Source: Salimicrobium humidisoli (GTDB taxonomy: Bacteria > Bacillota > Bacilli > Bacillales > Halobacillaceae). From it: DNA of 64,000 bases. The notes under the pieces were generated by a model, which saw nothing but the letters and a program-made list of their open reading frames with translations, was not told the DNA's origin and ran no database searches. Each line of letters opens with the position of its first letter. Position 1 is the stretch's first letter. The translations under genes were made by a program, and so were the position numbers. The stretch covers positions 1 to 64,000 of the forward strand of contig NZ_NSGH01000014.1 in assembly GCF_002295105.1 (NCBI RefSeq). The letters run 5' to 3'. Positions 35,216 to 47,982 of the stretch are shown one piece after another.

Positions 35216-36523
35216 TTGAATAATGAAAAAGAAATACTCGTGAGCCTGGATGTAGGCACGAGCGAGATAAAAGCAATAATCGGGGAGGTAGCCAATGATT
35301 CCCTGAACGTAATAGGGGTAGGAACGGCTCCTTCTCTCGGAATGAAAAAAGGTGCCATTGTAGATATTGACAAGACTGTCCAGTCTATCCATTCTGCAGT
35401 GGATCAGGCCGAACGTATGGTGGATATGAAAATCGACCGCGTAGTCGTAGGAGTGAACGGCAACCACGTACAGTTGCAAAACTGTCACGGAGTCGTCGCC
35501 GTGTCGAGTGAAGACCGTGAAATCGAAGACGAAGACATCGCCAGGGTCATAGACGCTGCCCAGGTCGTCTCGGTGCCGCCGGAGAGAGAAATCATAGATG
35601 TCATCCCGAAAGAATTCATCGTGGATGGACAGGACGAAATAACGGATCCACGGGGGATGATAGGCGTCCGGCTCGAGATGGAAGGGACGATCATCACGTG
35701 CACTAAAACAGTATTGCATAATACACTGCGCTGCGTAGAAAGAGCCGGGCTAGAGGTGATTGATGTATGTCTCCAGCCTCTGGCAACGGGCACCGCTGCA
35801 CTGTCGGAGGATGAGAAACACCTCGGGGTAGCGCTTATGGATGTAGGAGGAGGATCTACGACCATCTCGGTGTTCAAAGAAGGACACCTTTTCGGCACAG
35901 CTATGATCCCCGTGGGAGGCGACAATATTACTAAAGATTTGTCAGTAGGCCTGCGGACCTCCACAGAAGAAGCTGAAAGTATCAAAGTGGAACATGGCCA
36001 TGCGTTTTATGAGGATGCGAACGAGCAGGAGACATTTTCAGTGAACATCATCGGAAGCAACCAGCAGGAAACTTACAATCAGGTGGATATCTCTGATATG
36101 ATTGAAGCCAGAATGGAAGAAGTATATGTTATGGTGGCAAAAGAATTACAGCGCATGGGAGTCCAGGATCTTCCGGGCGGTTTTGTGCTTACAGGAGGAT
36201 CCATGAACATGCCGGGAGTCCTCGAGCTGGCTCATGACGTTTTCAGTGCAAATTTAAGACTTGCCGTTCCTGATTACCTGGGCGTACGTGATCCTAAATA
36301 TACAAGTGGGGTCGGCACCTTGCAATTTGCTTACCGCAATGCGAAAATACAGGGGAAAGATATCTTCCCGAGTGTGCAGAATATAGGGGAACCTGCTAAA
36401 ACTGCACCGAAACAGCCGAAAGCTCAAAAACCAAAACAGAAATCCCAAACACAAAAGCAACAATCATCAAAAGAAAAAGAAGAAACAGGTTTTTCAAAAT
36501 TCATTAAAGCATTTTTTGATTAA
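35216..36523 (+). CDS. ftsA: Cell division protein FtsA
   Basis: A 435-residue actin-like ATPase that tethers FtsZ filaments to the membrane. The phosphate-1 motif SLDVGTSEIKAIIGE lies at the N terminus, and the nucleotide motifs MDVGGGSTTISVF and FVLTGGSMNMPG follow. The Gln/Lys-rich linker (about 385-420) ends in a C-terminal amphipathic helix (FSKFIKAFFD), the membrane anchor. TTG 35216 is the start because AGGAGGTG lies at 7-nt spacing; upstream codons in frame lack a site. ftsZ follows 39 nt later. Confidence 0.95.
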   Translation: MNNEKEILVSLDVGTSEIKAIIGEVANDSLNVIGVGTAPSLGMKKGAIVDIDKTVQSIHSAVDQAERMVDMKIDRVVVGVNGNHVQLQNCHGVVAVSSEDREIEDEDIARVIDAAQVVSVPPEREIIDVIPKEFIVDGQDEITDPRGMIGVRLEMEGTIITCTKTVLHNTLRCVERAGLEVIDVCLQPLATGTAALSEDEKHLGVALMDVGGGSTTISVFKEGHLFGTAMIPVGGDNITKDLSVGLRTSTEEAESIKVEHGHAFYEDANEQETFSVNIIGSNQQETYNQVDISDMIEARMEEVYVMVAKELQRMGVQDLPGGFVLTGGSMNMPGVLELAHDVFSANLRLAVPDYLGVRDPKYTSGVGTLQFAYRNAKIQGKDIFPSVQNIGEPAKTAPKQPKAQKPKQKSQTQKQQSSKEKEETGFSKFIKAFFD

Positions 36524-36562
36524 AATAAAAGAATGTGATAAGTCGGTTAGGAGGAACGAATG

Positions 36563-37708
36563 ATGTTAGATTTTGATACGAGCATGGATCAGTTAGCAAC
36601 CATTAAAGTCATTGGAGTTGGGGGCGGTGGTTCAAACGCTGTCAACCGTATGATAGAACATGGGGTTCAGGGTGTTGAGTTCATCGCAGTAAACACGGAT
36701 GCTCAGGCTCTGAATATGTCGAAAGCAGAAGTGAAAATGCAGATAGGCAACAAGTTGACCCGAGGTCTTGGCGCAGGAGCAAACCCTGAAGTAGGAAGAA
36801 AAGCAGCAGAAGAAAGCAAGGAACAGCTCGAAGAAGCGCTGCAGGGGGCTGACATGGTATTCGTTACCGCCGGAATGGGCGGAGGAACAGGTACCGGAGC
36901 AGCACCAGTCATAGCTCAGGTATCTAAAGAAGTCGGAGCTCTTACTGTCGGTGTTGTGACGAGACCGTTCAGTTTCGAAGGAAGAAAACGTTCGACGCAG
37001 GCAACCGGAGGAATCGACAGTTTCAAAGGGAGTGTCGATACACTTATCGTCATTCCGAACGACAGACTGCTTGAAATTGTGGACAAGAATACCCCTATGC
37101 TCGAAGCGTTCCGTGAAGCAGATAACGTACTTCGTCAGGGTGTACAGGGTATTTCGGATCTCATTGCGGTACCTGGACTGATTAACGTCGACTTTGCTGA
37201 TGTGAAAACGATCATGGTGGACAAAGGGTCCGCGTTAATGGGGATTGGTATTGCTACTGGAGAAGACAGAGCTGCAGAAGCAGCCAAAAAAGCTATTTCC
37301 TCTCCACTTCTGGAAACTTCCATCGATGGTGCCCACGGGGTACTGATGAACATCAGCGGAGGGACGAACCTCAGCCTGTATGAAGTTCAGGAAGCAGCGG
37401 ATATTGTTACTTCTGCAGCTGATCAGGAAGTTAACGTTATCTTCGGATCTGTGATCAACGAAAACCTTAAGGATGAAATCGTAGTTACGGTGATTGCTAC
37501 CGGTTTTGATGAAGCTCAAATGAAAGAAGGGCAGAACAAGCCGAGACAGCGTAACATCAATCAACAGCAGACATCATCCGAGCCCCGTCACAGAGAGGAA
37601 TCTCCGAGACGTGAGACGAGAGAACCTCAGAATGAAGAGCAGCCGTCTCAGGAAGAAGATACACTGGATATACCGACCTTCCTTCGTAACAGAAACAGAA
37701 GAAGATAA
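36563..37708 (+). CDS. ftsZ: Cell division protein FtsZ
   Basis: A 381-residue tubulin-like GTPase that forms the division ring. The T1 loop [13 protein letters not shown] and the tubulin signature [10 protein letters not shown] (starting near residue 106) are intact. A charged Gln/Glu/Arg-rich linker (about 317-365) leads to the conserved C-terminal peptide [12 protein letters not shown], which binds FtsA and SepF. Of two adjacent ATGs (36560, 36563) I used the second, with GGAGG at 8-nt spacing. A terminator follows. Confidence 0.97.
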   Translation: MLDFDTSMDQLATIKVIGVGGGGSNAVNRMIEHGVQGVEFIAVNTDAQALNMSKAEVKMQIGNKLTRGLGAGANPEVGRKAAEESKEQLEEALQGADMVFVTAGMGGGTGTGAAPVIAQVSKEVGALTVGVVTRPFSFEGRKRSTQATGGIDSFKGSVDTLIVIPNDRLLEIVDKNTPMLEAFREADNVLRQGVQGISDLIAVPGLINVDFADVKTIMVDKGSALMGIGIATGEDRAAEAAKKAISSPLLETSIDGAHGVLMNISGGTNLSLYEVQEAADIVTSAADQEVNVIFGSVINENLKDEIVVTVIATGFDEAQMKEGQNKPRQRNINQQQTSSEPRHREESPRRETREPQNEEQPSQEEDTLDIPTFLRNRNRRR

Positions 37709-37717
37709 TAAATCCTG

Positions 37718-37749
37718 ACTTCCGCCCCTTTAAGGGCGGAAGTTTTTTC
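37718..37749 (+). terminator. Terminator after ftsZ
   Basis: ACTTCCGCCC (37718-37727) pairs with GGGCGGAAGT (37734-37743), followed by TTTTTTCTT. Confidence 0.9.
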
Positions 37750-37822
37750 TTAATACCGGGGAACATCAGTTAATGTGACCGAATGCCGGTGTATTTGTAA
37801 ACCTTCAGGAATATGACATATA

Positions 37823-37928
37823 TTCAAGTGAAATAGGGAATAAGTTATAGAATAATATAAAACTCTTACCTTTGACTTTCATGGAGGATAAATTGGAATA
37901 TCATTTTTTACGGGTTACAGAATCCTGA
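37823..37928 (+). other. Possible promoter plus 11-codon mini-ORF between ftsZ and pgeF
   Basis: TTCAAG (37823) and TATAGA (37846) are spaced 17 nt. Downstream, GGAGG (37883-37887) precedes TTG at 37893, which opens an ORF of 11 codons ending at TGA 37926-37928. This gap replaces bpr, spoIIGA, sigE, sigG and ylmA. The mini-ORF may be a leader, a remnant or chance. Confidence 0.2.
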
Positions 37929-37968
37929 AGGGAATATTGGCGTTGGTAAAGCATACATGGCTGACATG

Positions 37969-37977
37969 TGGTAAAAT
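37969..37977 (+). promoter_or_regulatory. Extended -10 promoter for pgeF-ylmE-sepF-ylmG
   Basis: TGGTAAAAT (TAAAAT at 37972-37977) lies about 24 nt before the pgeF ATG. The -35 is weak. Confidence 0.45.
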
Positions 37978-38000
37978 GGGATCAATAGAGGTGTTGCGTT

Positions 38001-38795
38001 ATGTTCGTTTCGTCATCAAAGAAATTACTGACATGTAACTGGAAGAGCCCGGAAGTGTTCGCCGGTTTCACAAAACGTAAAGGCGGATACTCCCCTTACC
38101 CCGGGGGGTCGCTGAATCTTGGTCTGCATATTGGTGATGACCCGGAACGCGTGATCAAAAACCGGGAATTAGTGGCGGAAGAGATAGATATACCTTTGGA
38201 AAGATGGGTTTTTCCGGAGCAGGTACACGGTACGAAAGTACAGGTGGTGACCGCAGAGGACCGGGCAAAAGGTGTAAAAGATCTGGAATCAGCCGTGCAG
38301 GGAGCAGACGGGTTGATTACGAAAGATGAAAACACACTTCTCGCCGGTTTTTACGCTGACTGTGTTCCGCTCTATTTCAGCGATGAACAGACCGGCTGGA
38401 TTGGACTTGCTCATGCCGGCTGGAAAGGGACAGTGAGTCACATGGCGGGAGAAATGATTGAAGCTCTGGTTACGGAAGGGGCTGACAGGGAATCGATAGA
38501 GATGGTGATTGGTCCTTGCATCTCCAAAAGTAACTATGTTGTGGATAATCATGTTGCTCAACAGGTCTCGGAGAAATACAGGGATGAGGTACTTCAGTTT
38601 GTAGATACGAATACATGGAATTTCGATCTGAAACGGATGAACAGACTGATCGCTTTAAAGCATGGTCTTGGCGAAGACAGAGTGTACAGCACCGATCATT
38701 GTACATATTCAGATGAGGAGCTGTTTTTTTCACATCGCCGGGATCGGGGCAATACAGGGAGAATGCTCGGGTATATTGTCAAGTCTCGCTGTTGA
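38001..38795 (+). CDS. pgeF: Multicopper-polyphenol-oxidase-fold protein YlmD (PgeF/YfiH family)
   Basis: A 264-residue protein of the YfiH/LACC1 family. Members show purine nucleoside phosphorylase and adenosine deaminase activity, and the E. coli member edits UDP-MurNAc-peptides. The zinc-binding motifs are visible: FPEQVHG, AGFYADCVPLYF and GLAHAGWKGT, with a late DHCTYSDEELFFSHRRD. In B. subtilis it is ylmD, first of the ylmDE-sepF-ylmGH group, as here. The ATG at 38001 has AGAGGTG upstream. The gene symbol follows current family naming; which activity matters in this organism is unknown. Confidence 0.88.
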   Translation: MFVSSSKKLLTCNWKSPEVFAGFTKRKGGYSPYPGGSLNLGLHIGDDPERVIKNRELVAEEIDIPLERWVFPEQVHGTKVQVVTAEDRAKGVKDLESAVQGADGLITKDENTLLAGFYADCVPLYFSDEQTGWIGLAHAGWKGTVSHMAGEMIEALVTEGADRESIEMVIGPCISKSNYVVDNHVAQQVSEKYRDEVLQFVDTNTWNFDLKRMNRLIALKHGLGEDRVYSTDHCTYSDEELFFSHRRDRGNTGRMLGYIVKSRC

Positions 38796-38809
38796 AAGGA
38801 GCAATGACA

Positions 38810-39499
38810 GTGAACGTAAAAGAAAATGCAGCCGTTATTAAAGATTCTATCGAACGGGCCTGTTCTAAAGTTGAACGGGACCCGGCCGAAGTGACAACGA
38901 TAGCAGTAACAAAGTACGTAAGCACGGAAAGAGCCAGAGAGGCGATTGAGGCGGGGATTGTAAATCTTGGAGAGAATCGGAAAGAAGGTTTTCTTGAAAA
39001 GTATTCCCGGATCGGGGACGAGGCCAGGTGGCACTTTATCGGCTCGCTTCAGTCCAGGAAAGTGAAAGACGTGATAGGCCAGATGGATGTCCTCCATTCT
39101 CTGGATCGCAAGTCTTTAGCTAAGGAAATCGATAAACGTGCAGAGACTGCTGTGTCCTGTTTCGTTCAGGTGAATATCAGTGGGGAAGATTCGAAGCACG
39201 GGTTGGAAACGGAAGACGTTCTTCCATTCATACGAATGCTTGAAGATTATCCGAAAGTGAGAGTGGTCGGACTCATGACCATGGCCCCTCATATAGAAGA
39301 TGAAGAAAAACTGCGGGCAATATTCAGACAGTTACGCGCCCTCCGGGACAAGGTGAGGAATGAGAATATGGCGCACGCCCCCTGTGAATATCTTTCCATG
39401 GGGATGAGTAACGATTACACTGTCGCAATCGAAGAAGGGGCCACCCACATACGGATCGGTACAAGTCTTGTAGGCAACGAAACTTATGGAGGTGAGTGA
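38810..39499 (+). CDS. ylmE: YggS-family pyridoxal-phosphate homeostasis protein (YlmE)
   Basis: A 229-residue PLP-binding protein with an alanine-racemase-like barrel. The PLP lysine lies in IAVTKYVS, with the conserved [20 protein letters not shown] and LSMGMSNDY motifs. Family members control vitamin B6 and amino-acid balance and have no proven enzymatic reaction. I chose GTG 38810, 8 nt after GAAAGGAG; ATG 38804 is too close to that site. It is in operon with pgeF and sepF. Confidence 0.9.
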   Translation: MNVKENAAVIKDSIERACSKVERDPAEVTTIAVTKYVSTERAREAIEAGIVNLGENRKEGFLEKYSRIGDEARWHFIGSLQSRKVKDVIGQMDVLHSLDRKSLAKEIDKRAETAVSCFVQVNISGEDSKHGLETEDVLPFIRMLEDYPKVRVVGLMTMAPHIEDEEKLRAIFRQLRALRDKVRNENMAHAPCEYLSMGMSNDYTVAIEEGATHIRIGTSLVGNETYGGE

Positions 39500-39501
39500 T
39501 C

Positions 39502-39942
39502 ATGAGTATGAAGAACAGATTCAAATCTTTTTTTACACTGGATGAAGATTATGAATACGTCGAGGAAGACGCTTATGAAGAAAATGAAACCGGCCAGTCG
39601 GAAGAGAATAGCAGAAGTAATAAACAGCAGAACGTCGTCAGTTTGAAAAGTGCCCATAGATCTTCTAAAATGGTTTTACACGAACCGAGAAATTACAGCG
39701 AAGCGCAGGATGTTGCGGATGAACTTGTAAGTCATCGCGCAGTTGTCATAAATCTCCAGCGCGTGGAGCGGGACCAGGCGAAACGGATAGTGGACTTTTT
39801 GAGCGGAACAGTTTACGCTATTGGAGGAGATATTCAGAAGCTTGGATCCCAGACATTCCTCTGTGTGCCGGAGAACGTTGAAATTTCAGGTTCCATCTCC
39901 GAAATAATGCAGAACGAGGACGAATTTAACAGAAGGTGGTAA
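39502..39942 (+). CDS. sepF: Cell division protein SepF
   Basis: A 146-residue FtsZ-binding membrane anchor. It has an N-terminal amphipathic helix ([13 protein letters not shown]), an acidic linker (about 12-45) and the C-terminal dimerising core with [21 protein letters not shown]. SepF rings bundle FtsZ and set septum shape, acting alongside FtsA. I chose ATG 39502 with GGAGG at 9-nt spacing. Confidence 0.95.
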   Translation: MSMKNRFKSFFTLDEDYEYVEEDAYEENETGQSEENSRSNKQQNVVSLKSAHRSSKMVLHEPRNYSEAQDVADELVSHRAVVINLQRVERDQAKRIVDFLSGTVYAIGGDIQKLGSQTFLCVPENVEISGSISEIMQNEDEFNRRW

Positions 39943-39948
39943 TGCTTT

Positions 39949-40218
39949 GTGGGTTTGATATTTTCTCTTTTGATCAATGCAATCCAGATATACAGCTGGC
40001 TGCTGATCATCTATATACTGATGTCCTGGTTCCCGGGAGCAAGAGACTCCAGTTTCGGGCAGGGACTGGCCAGAGTGACGGAACCATTTCTGGAGCAATT
40101 TCGCAGATTTATCCCGCCACTCGGCATGATTGATATTTCTCCGATAGTTGCGATTTTAACTTTGAATTTCGCCTCAAGAGGGATTCAGCAGTTATATATT
40201 ATGTTAATGGTCGCATAA
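39949..40218 (+). CDS. ylmG: YggT family membrane protein YlmG
   Basis: An 89-residue protein with two transmembrane helices. The YGGT-family motif begins IYILMSWFPGA, with the conserved PFLEQFRRFIPPLGMIDISPIVAIL block. Homologues affect nucleoid or septum placement, with no defined biochemical role. GTG 39949 is the start behind AGAAGGTGG. A terminator follows, ending the pgeF-ylmG unit. Confidence 0.9.
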   Translation: MGLIFSLLINAIQIYSWLLIIYILMSWFPGARDSSFGQGLARVTEPFLEQFRRFIPPLGMIDISPIVAILTLNFASRGIQQLYIMLMVA

Positions 40219-40219
40219 G

Positions 40220-40252
40220 AAAGAACAGAAGCTGAAGTTTCTGTTCTTTTTC
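40220..40252 (+). terminator. Terminator after ylmG
   Basis: AAGAACAGAA and TTCTGTTCTT form a stem around a short loop, followed by TTTTCTTT. Confidence 0.8.
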
Positions 40253-40292
40253 TTTATTGGTTAGACGGGGCGCGAGCGAAAAGGGGGAGACT

Positions 40293-41060
40293 ATGGAAAT
40301 ATATCAGCACTTCAGAAAGGAAGAGAGACCATTCATCGATCAGGTGGAAGCCTGGCGGAAAGATGTCGAAATGAGGTTTCAGCGAAAACTCACGGATTTC
40401 CTCAACCCGAGAGAACGGCAGATTGCTGCATCCCTGCTGAGTAATACGAACCTTCAGATGAGGTTTTCCGGAAATGATGATGAAGAAAGACGCCGCATGA
40501 TTATAGCTCCGGAATACGAGTTGATTGAAGAGGAGGATTTTCAGTTGACACTTCTGGAAGCCTCTTACCCGGCGAAATTTGTAAGCCTGGAACACAGGGA
40601 TGTATTAGGGGCATTCATGTCTCTCGGTATCAAGCGTGAAAAACTCGGAGATCTCATAGTCAAAGACGGGCTTATACATATTATCGCAGCTGCCGAAATC
40701 AGTGATTTTATTAAGATGCAGCTGCAGCAGATTAATAAAGCTTCGGTGACGTGGAAGGAAATAGAGATGGGTTCGCGGATGACATCGGAAGAAGAGTGGA
40801 AAGATTCATCTGCTACGGTGTCGTCTCTGCGGATAGACGTCGTTCTGAAAGAGATTTACAATATGCCTCGGAAAAAATCGGTAATGTATATTAAGGGAGG
40901 CCAGGTGAAAGTCAACTTCCGCACGGTGGATGACCCCTCTTTTCTGCTTGAAGAAGGAGACCTTATCTCCTTGCGGGGAAAAGGGAGGAGCGAACTGACT
41001 GAAGTGATGGGACAGACGAAGAAAGATAAATGGCGCATTACTTTTTCGGTGTTGTCCTGA
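40293..41060 (+). CDS. rqcP: RqcP (YlmH), S4-domain ribosome quality control factor
   Basis: A 255-residue protein with a YlmH N-terminal region and a C-terminal S4 RNA-binding domain (about 180-255, SLRIDVVLKEIYNMPRKKS). In B. subtilis, YlmH/RqcP binds stalled 50S subunits with RqcH and helps move tRNA-Ala during poly-alanine tailing. RqcH is also in this window (54192-55931). The ATG at 40293 follows AAAGGGGGAG. It is separated from ylmG by a terminator; divIVA, which normally follows, is absent. Confidence 0.92.
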   Translation: MEIYQHFRKEERPFIDQVEAWRKDVEMRFQRKLTDFLNPRERQIAASLLSNTNLQMRFSGNDDEERRRMIIAPEYELIEEEDFQLTLLEASYPAKFVSLEHRDVLGAFMSLGIKREKLGDLIVKDGLIHIIAAAEISDFIKMQLQQINKASVTWKEIEMGSRMTSEEEWKDSSATVSSLRIDVVLKEIYNMPRKKSVMYIKGGQVKVNFRTVDDPSFLLEEGDLISLRGKGRSELTEVMGQTKKDKWRITFSVLS

Positions 41061-41115
41061 TCACTATTTCGTGATGGTTCTCCCCTGGCATAGTGTGACG
41101 CTATATACCTAACTA

Positions 41116-41143
41116 TTGGCTTCACATAGATAAATGATATAAT
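41116..41143 (+). promoter_or_regulatory. Promoter for lspA-rluD
   Basis: TTGGCT (41116-41121) and a perfect TATAAT (41138-41143) with TGA extension are spaced 16 nt. The promoter lies where divIVA and ileS would stand in relatives. Confidence 0.65.
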
Positions 41144-41174
41144 AATAAGGACTCGCAGGGGATGGAGGATTTGA

Positions 41175-41648
41175 ATGTTTCGGTTTTATGGACTTTCATT
41201 ATTGATAATTGCAATAGATCAAATCAGCAAATGGCTGGTAACTAAATATATGGAAATAGGAGAGAGAATACCCGTCATAGATTCCTTTCTTCTGCTTACC
41301 TCTCACAGGAACCAGGGGGCGGCATGGGGGATATTACAGGGCCAGATGCTTTTCTTTTATATTATTACAGTTCTGATTGTGGGATTTTTGATTTACTACA
41401 TGCAGACACAGGGAAAAAAAAGTAGATGGAGTGCTGTGGCTTTAGCTCTTCTTCTTGCAGGAGCAATAGGGAATTTCATCGATCGCCTGTTCAGAAAAGA
41501 AGTAGTGGATTTCGTAGATGTGTACATCGGCAGCTACAATTATCCGATTTTTAACGTTGCTGATGCTTCTTTGACTATCGGCGTTATACTATTCCTTATA
41601 GCGACATTTATCGAAGACAAGAGACAAAAGGAGACAGAACAGTCATGA
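41175..41648 (+). CDS. lspA: Lipoprotein signal peptidase (signal peptidase II)
   Basis: A 157-residue aspartic protease with four transmembrane helices that cleaves lipoprotein signal peptides, for example that of CtaC in this window. The catalytic aspartates are Asp103 (GNFIDR) and Asp130 (FNVADAS). NQGAAWG is the conserved first motif. The ATG at 41175 follows GGATGGAGG. It overlaps rluD by 4 nt. Confidence 0.96.
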   Translation: MFRFYGLSLLIIAIDQISKWLVTKYMEIGERIPVIDSFLLLTSHRNQGAAWGILQGQMLFFYIITVLIVGFLIYYMQTQGKKSRWSAVALALLLAGAIGNFIDRLFRKEVVDFVDVYIGSYNYPIFNVADASLTIGVILFLIATFIEDKRQKETEQS

Positions 41649-42553
41649 GTGAACAATTAAAAGTGGAAGCAGCGGATGCTTCTAAGAGAATAGATAAGTG
41701 GCTCAGTGATCATCTTGAAGATGTATCGCGTGCTCAGGTTCAGCAGTGGATAAGGGAACACCACGTCTCTGTGAATGATCGACACGTGAAAAGTAATTAT
41801 AAAATACAGGAAGGGGATCTTGTTGCGTGGTCAGTGCCGGAAGTGAAACCGGCTGCCATTGAAAAAGAAAATATCCCTCTTACTATCGTTTACGAAGATG
41901 AAGACGTGCTTGTAGTGAATAAGCCGGTGGGGATGGTGGTTCATCCTTCAGCCGGCCATTACAGCGGAACGCTGGTAAATGCCCTTTTATACCATTGTGA
42001 TGATCTTTCCGGTATTAACGGAGTGGAGCGTCCGGGTATTGTACACCGAATTGATAAAGATACGAGCGGTTTACTGATGGTAGCCAAGCACGATAAGGCT
42101 CATCAGCATCTGGCGGATCAACTGCAGGAAAAAACTGTGGAAAGGGAATATGAAGCGATTGCTCACGGGGTTATCGCCCACGATCACGGTACGATCGATG
42201 CTCCCATCGGCCGTGACCCTAAAGAACGTCAGCGCATGGCCGTGACGGAAGAGGGGAAAGATGCGGTAACTCATTTTACCGTAGAACGTCGTTTTGAAGA
42301 GTTCACCCATCTTACCTGTAAACTGGAAACGGGACGGACCCATCAGATACGGGCACACATGAGATATATCGAACATCCGCTGGCAGGGGACCACAAATAC
42401 GGACCCAGGAAAACACTCGCTCTTCCAGGTCAGGCTCTGCATGCCAGAACCCTTTCCTTCACTCACCCGGTAAGCGGGGAAAGAATGAAGTTTACTGCTC
42501 CTGCGCCCGAACACTTCCAAAAAGCTCTGCGTGAACTGGAAGAAACGAGTTGA
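41645..42553 (+). CDS. rluD: RluD-like 23S rRNA pseudouridine synthase (YlyB)
   Basis: A 302-residue RluA/RluD-family enzyme: an N-terminal S4 domain (about 14-70) and the catalytic domain with HRIDKDTSGL, where Asp137 is the nucleophile, plus KLETGRTHQIRAHM. It isomerises uridines in 23S rRNA helix 69, by analogy. It starts inside the lspA end (ATGA overlap). The pyr operon promoter overlaps its stop codon. Confidence 0.9.
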   Translation: MSEQLKVEAADASKRIDKWLSDHLEDVSRAQVQQWIREHHVSVNDRHVKSNYKIQEGDLVAWSVPEVKPAAIEKENIPLTIVYEDEDVLVVNKPVGMVVHPSAGHYSGTLVNALLYHCDDLSGINGVERPGIVHRIDKDTSGLLMVAKHDKAHQHLADQLQEKTVEREYEAIAHGVIAHDHGTIDAPIGRDPKERQRMAVTEEGKDAVTHFTVERRFEEFTHLTCKLETGRTHQIRAHMRYIEHPLAGDHKYGPRKTLALPGQALHARTLSFTHPVSGERMKFTAPAPEHFQKALRELEETS

Positions 42554-42578
42554 CAAAAACCCGCGCTTTTGTAATAAT
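42550..42578 (+). promoter_or_regulatory. pyr operon promoter
   Basis: A perfect TTGACA (42550-42555) and AATAAT (42573-42578) are spaced 17 nt. The -35 hexamer overlaps the rluD TGA, so the operon promoter begins inside the preceding gene. Confidence 0.8.
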
Positions 42579-42597
42579 AGTGAACAAGTTAATAAGA

Positions 42598-43238
<641 letters not shown>

Positions 43239-43242
43239 ATAA

Positions 43243-43356
43243 AGGTACCTTTAATGAATGTCCCGAGAGGCTTCAAAGGTAAGGAGTAAGGCACGGGTAT
43301 ACCTATGTACCGATGCTGTGATCTCTTTGCTTATTGAAGCAAAGAGATTTTTTTAT
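43243..43356 (+). promoter_or_regulatory. PyrR-binding attenuator 2 (between pyrR and pyrP)
   Basis: The second PyrR site carries ATGTCCCGAGAGGCTT (43258-43273). A terminator follows at ATCTCTTTGC (43321-43330) paired with GCAAAGAGAT (43339-43348), then seven T residues. It controls read-through into pyrP and the biosynthetic genes. Confidence 0.92.
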
Positions 43357-43379
43357 GCACAAAAAGAGGAGGAATTCGA

Positions 43380-46893
<3,514 letters not shown>

Positions 46894-46894
<1 letters not shown>

Positions 46895-47982
46895 TGAAGC
46901 GACTCGTTCTTGAAGATGGCACGGTGTTCAGCGGCAACGGATTCGGAAGCGAAAAGGATGTAATAGGAGAAATCGTCTTTCAGACCGGTATGACCGGTTA
47001 TCAGGAAGTAATGTCCGATCCTTCGTATTACGGACAGATAATAACTTTTACATATCCGTCTATCGGAAACTATGGAATAAATCGGGATGATTTTGAAACT
47101 ATCTTTCCGTCTTTATCGGGAGTGGTGGTTAAGGAACATTGTGAATACCCGTCCAATTTCAGGAATGAAGAGACGCTGGATTCTTTTCTGAAAGCGAGAG
47201 GGATTCCCGGAATAAGCGGAATCGATACGAGAGAGCTCACAAAAATCATAAGAGAAACCGGAACGATGAAGGCAGTTATCACAAGCAGTGAAAGGAATGT
47301 AAGGGAAGTACTGGAGGAGATAAGCAAGTATGAACTTCCGACTGATCAGGTGGCGAGTGTCTCTACTGATAAACCCTACGTCATCCCTCATCGGGGGGAA
47401 AGGATTGTAGTCGTCGATTACGGGATGAAAAATGGTCTGCTTCGAGCTTTTACCGAGAGAGATTGTCACATTACTGTAGTACCTTATAATACTTCCGCTG
47501 AAGAAATAATGAGGCAGAAACCGGATGGAGTGTTTCTTTCAAATGGCCCCGGCAATCCTGCGCACATACCGGAGGCGACAGAGACAGTAAGAAAGCTGAT
47601 CGGCAAGGTACCTGTCTTCGGTGTCTGTATGGGACATCAGGTTATTGCCAGAGCTTGCGGAGCGAGGACGGAAAAACTTCACTTCGGCCATCGCGGGGTA
47701 AACCAGCCTGTATTTGACAAAGTCAATAACCGGACTTATATGACATCCCAGAATCATGGTTATTCAGTTGATTATAATTCAATTATGTCAACTGAATTGA
47801 AAATCACTCAGTATTCTCTGAATGATGATACGGTGGAAGCTTTGGAACATGCGAGATATCCTGTATTTTCCGTTCAGTACCACCCCGAGAGTACCCCGGG
47901 TCCTGAAGACACCGGCCACTTATTTGATCGATTTTTAAGCATCGTACGTAATTGGAAGGAGGAGACGTATGTCCGCACATAA
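46894..47982 (+). CDS. carA: Carbamoyl phosphate synthase small (glutaminase) subunit, pyrimidine-specific
   Basis: A 362-residue subunit that releases ammonia from glutamine for CarB. The class I glutamine amidotransferase triad is visible: the Cys in GVCMGHQ, and the His and Glu in YHPEST. The N-terminal domain begins [14 protein letters not shown]. Two adjacent ATGs exist (46891, 46894); the second has better spacing to AAGGGTGG. In B. subtilis this gene is pyrAA. Confidence 0.95.

Noticed and set aside
41061-41174. Searched for a T-box leader or ileS remnant before lspA
   Set aside because: No T-box sequence (TGGGTGG-type) or coding remnant is visible; only a promoter is present.
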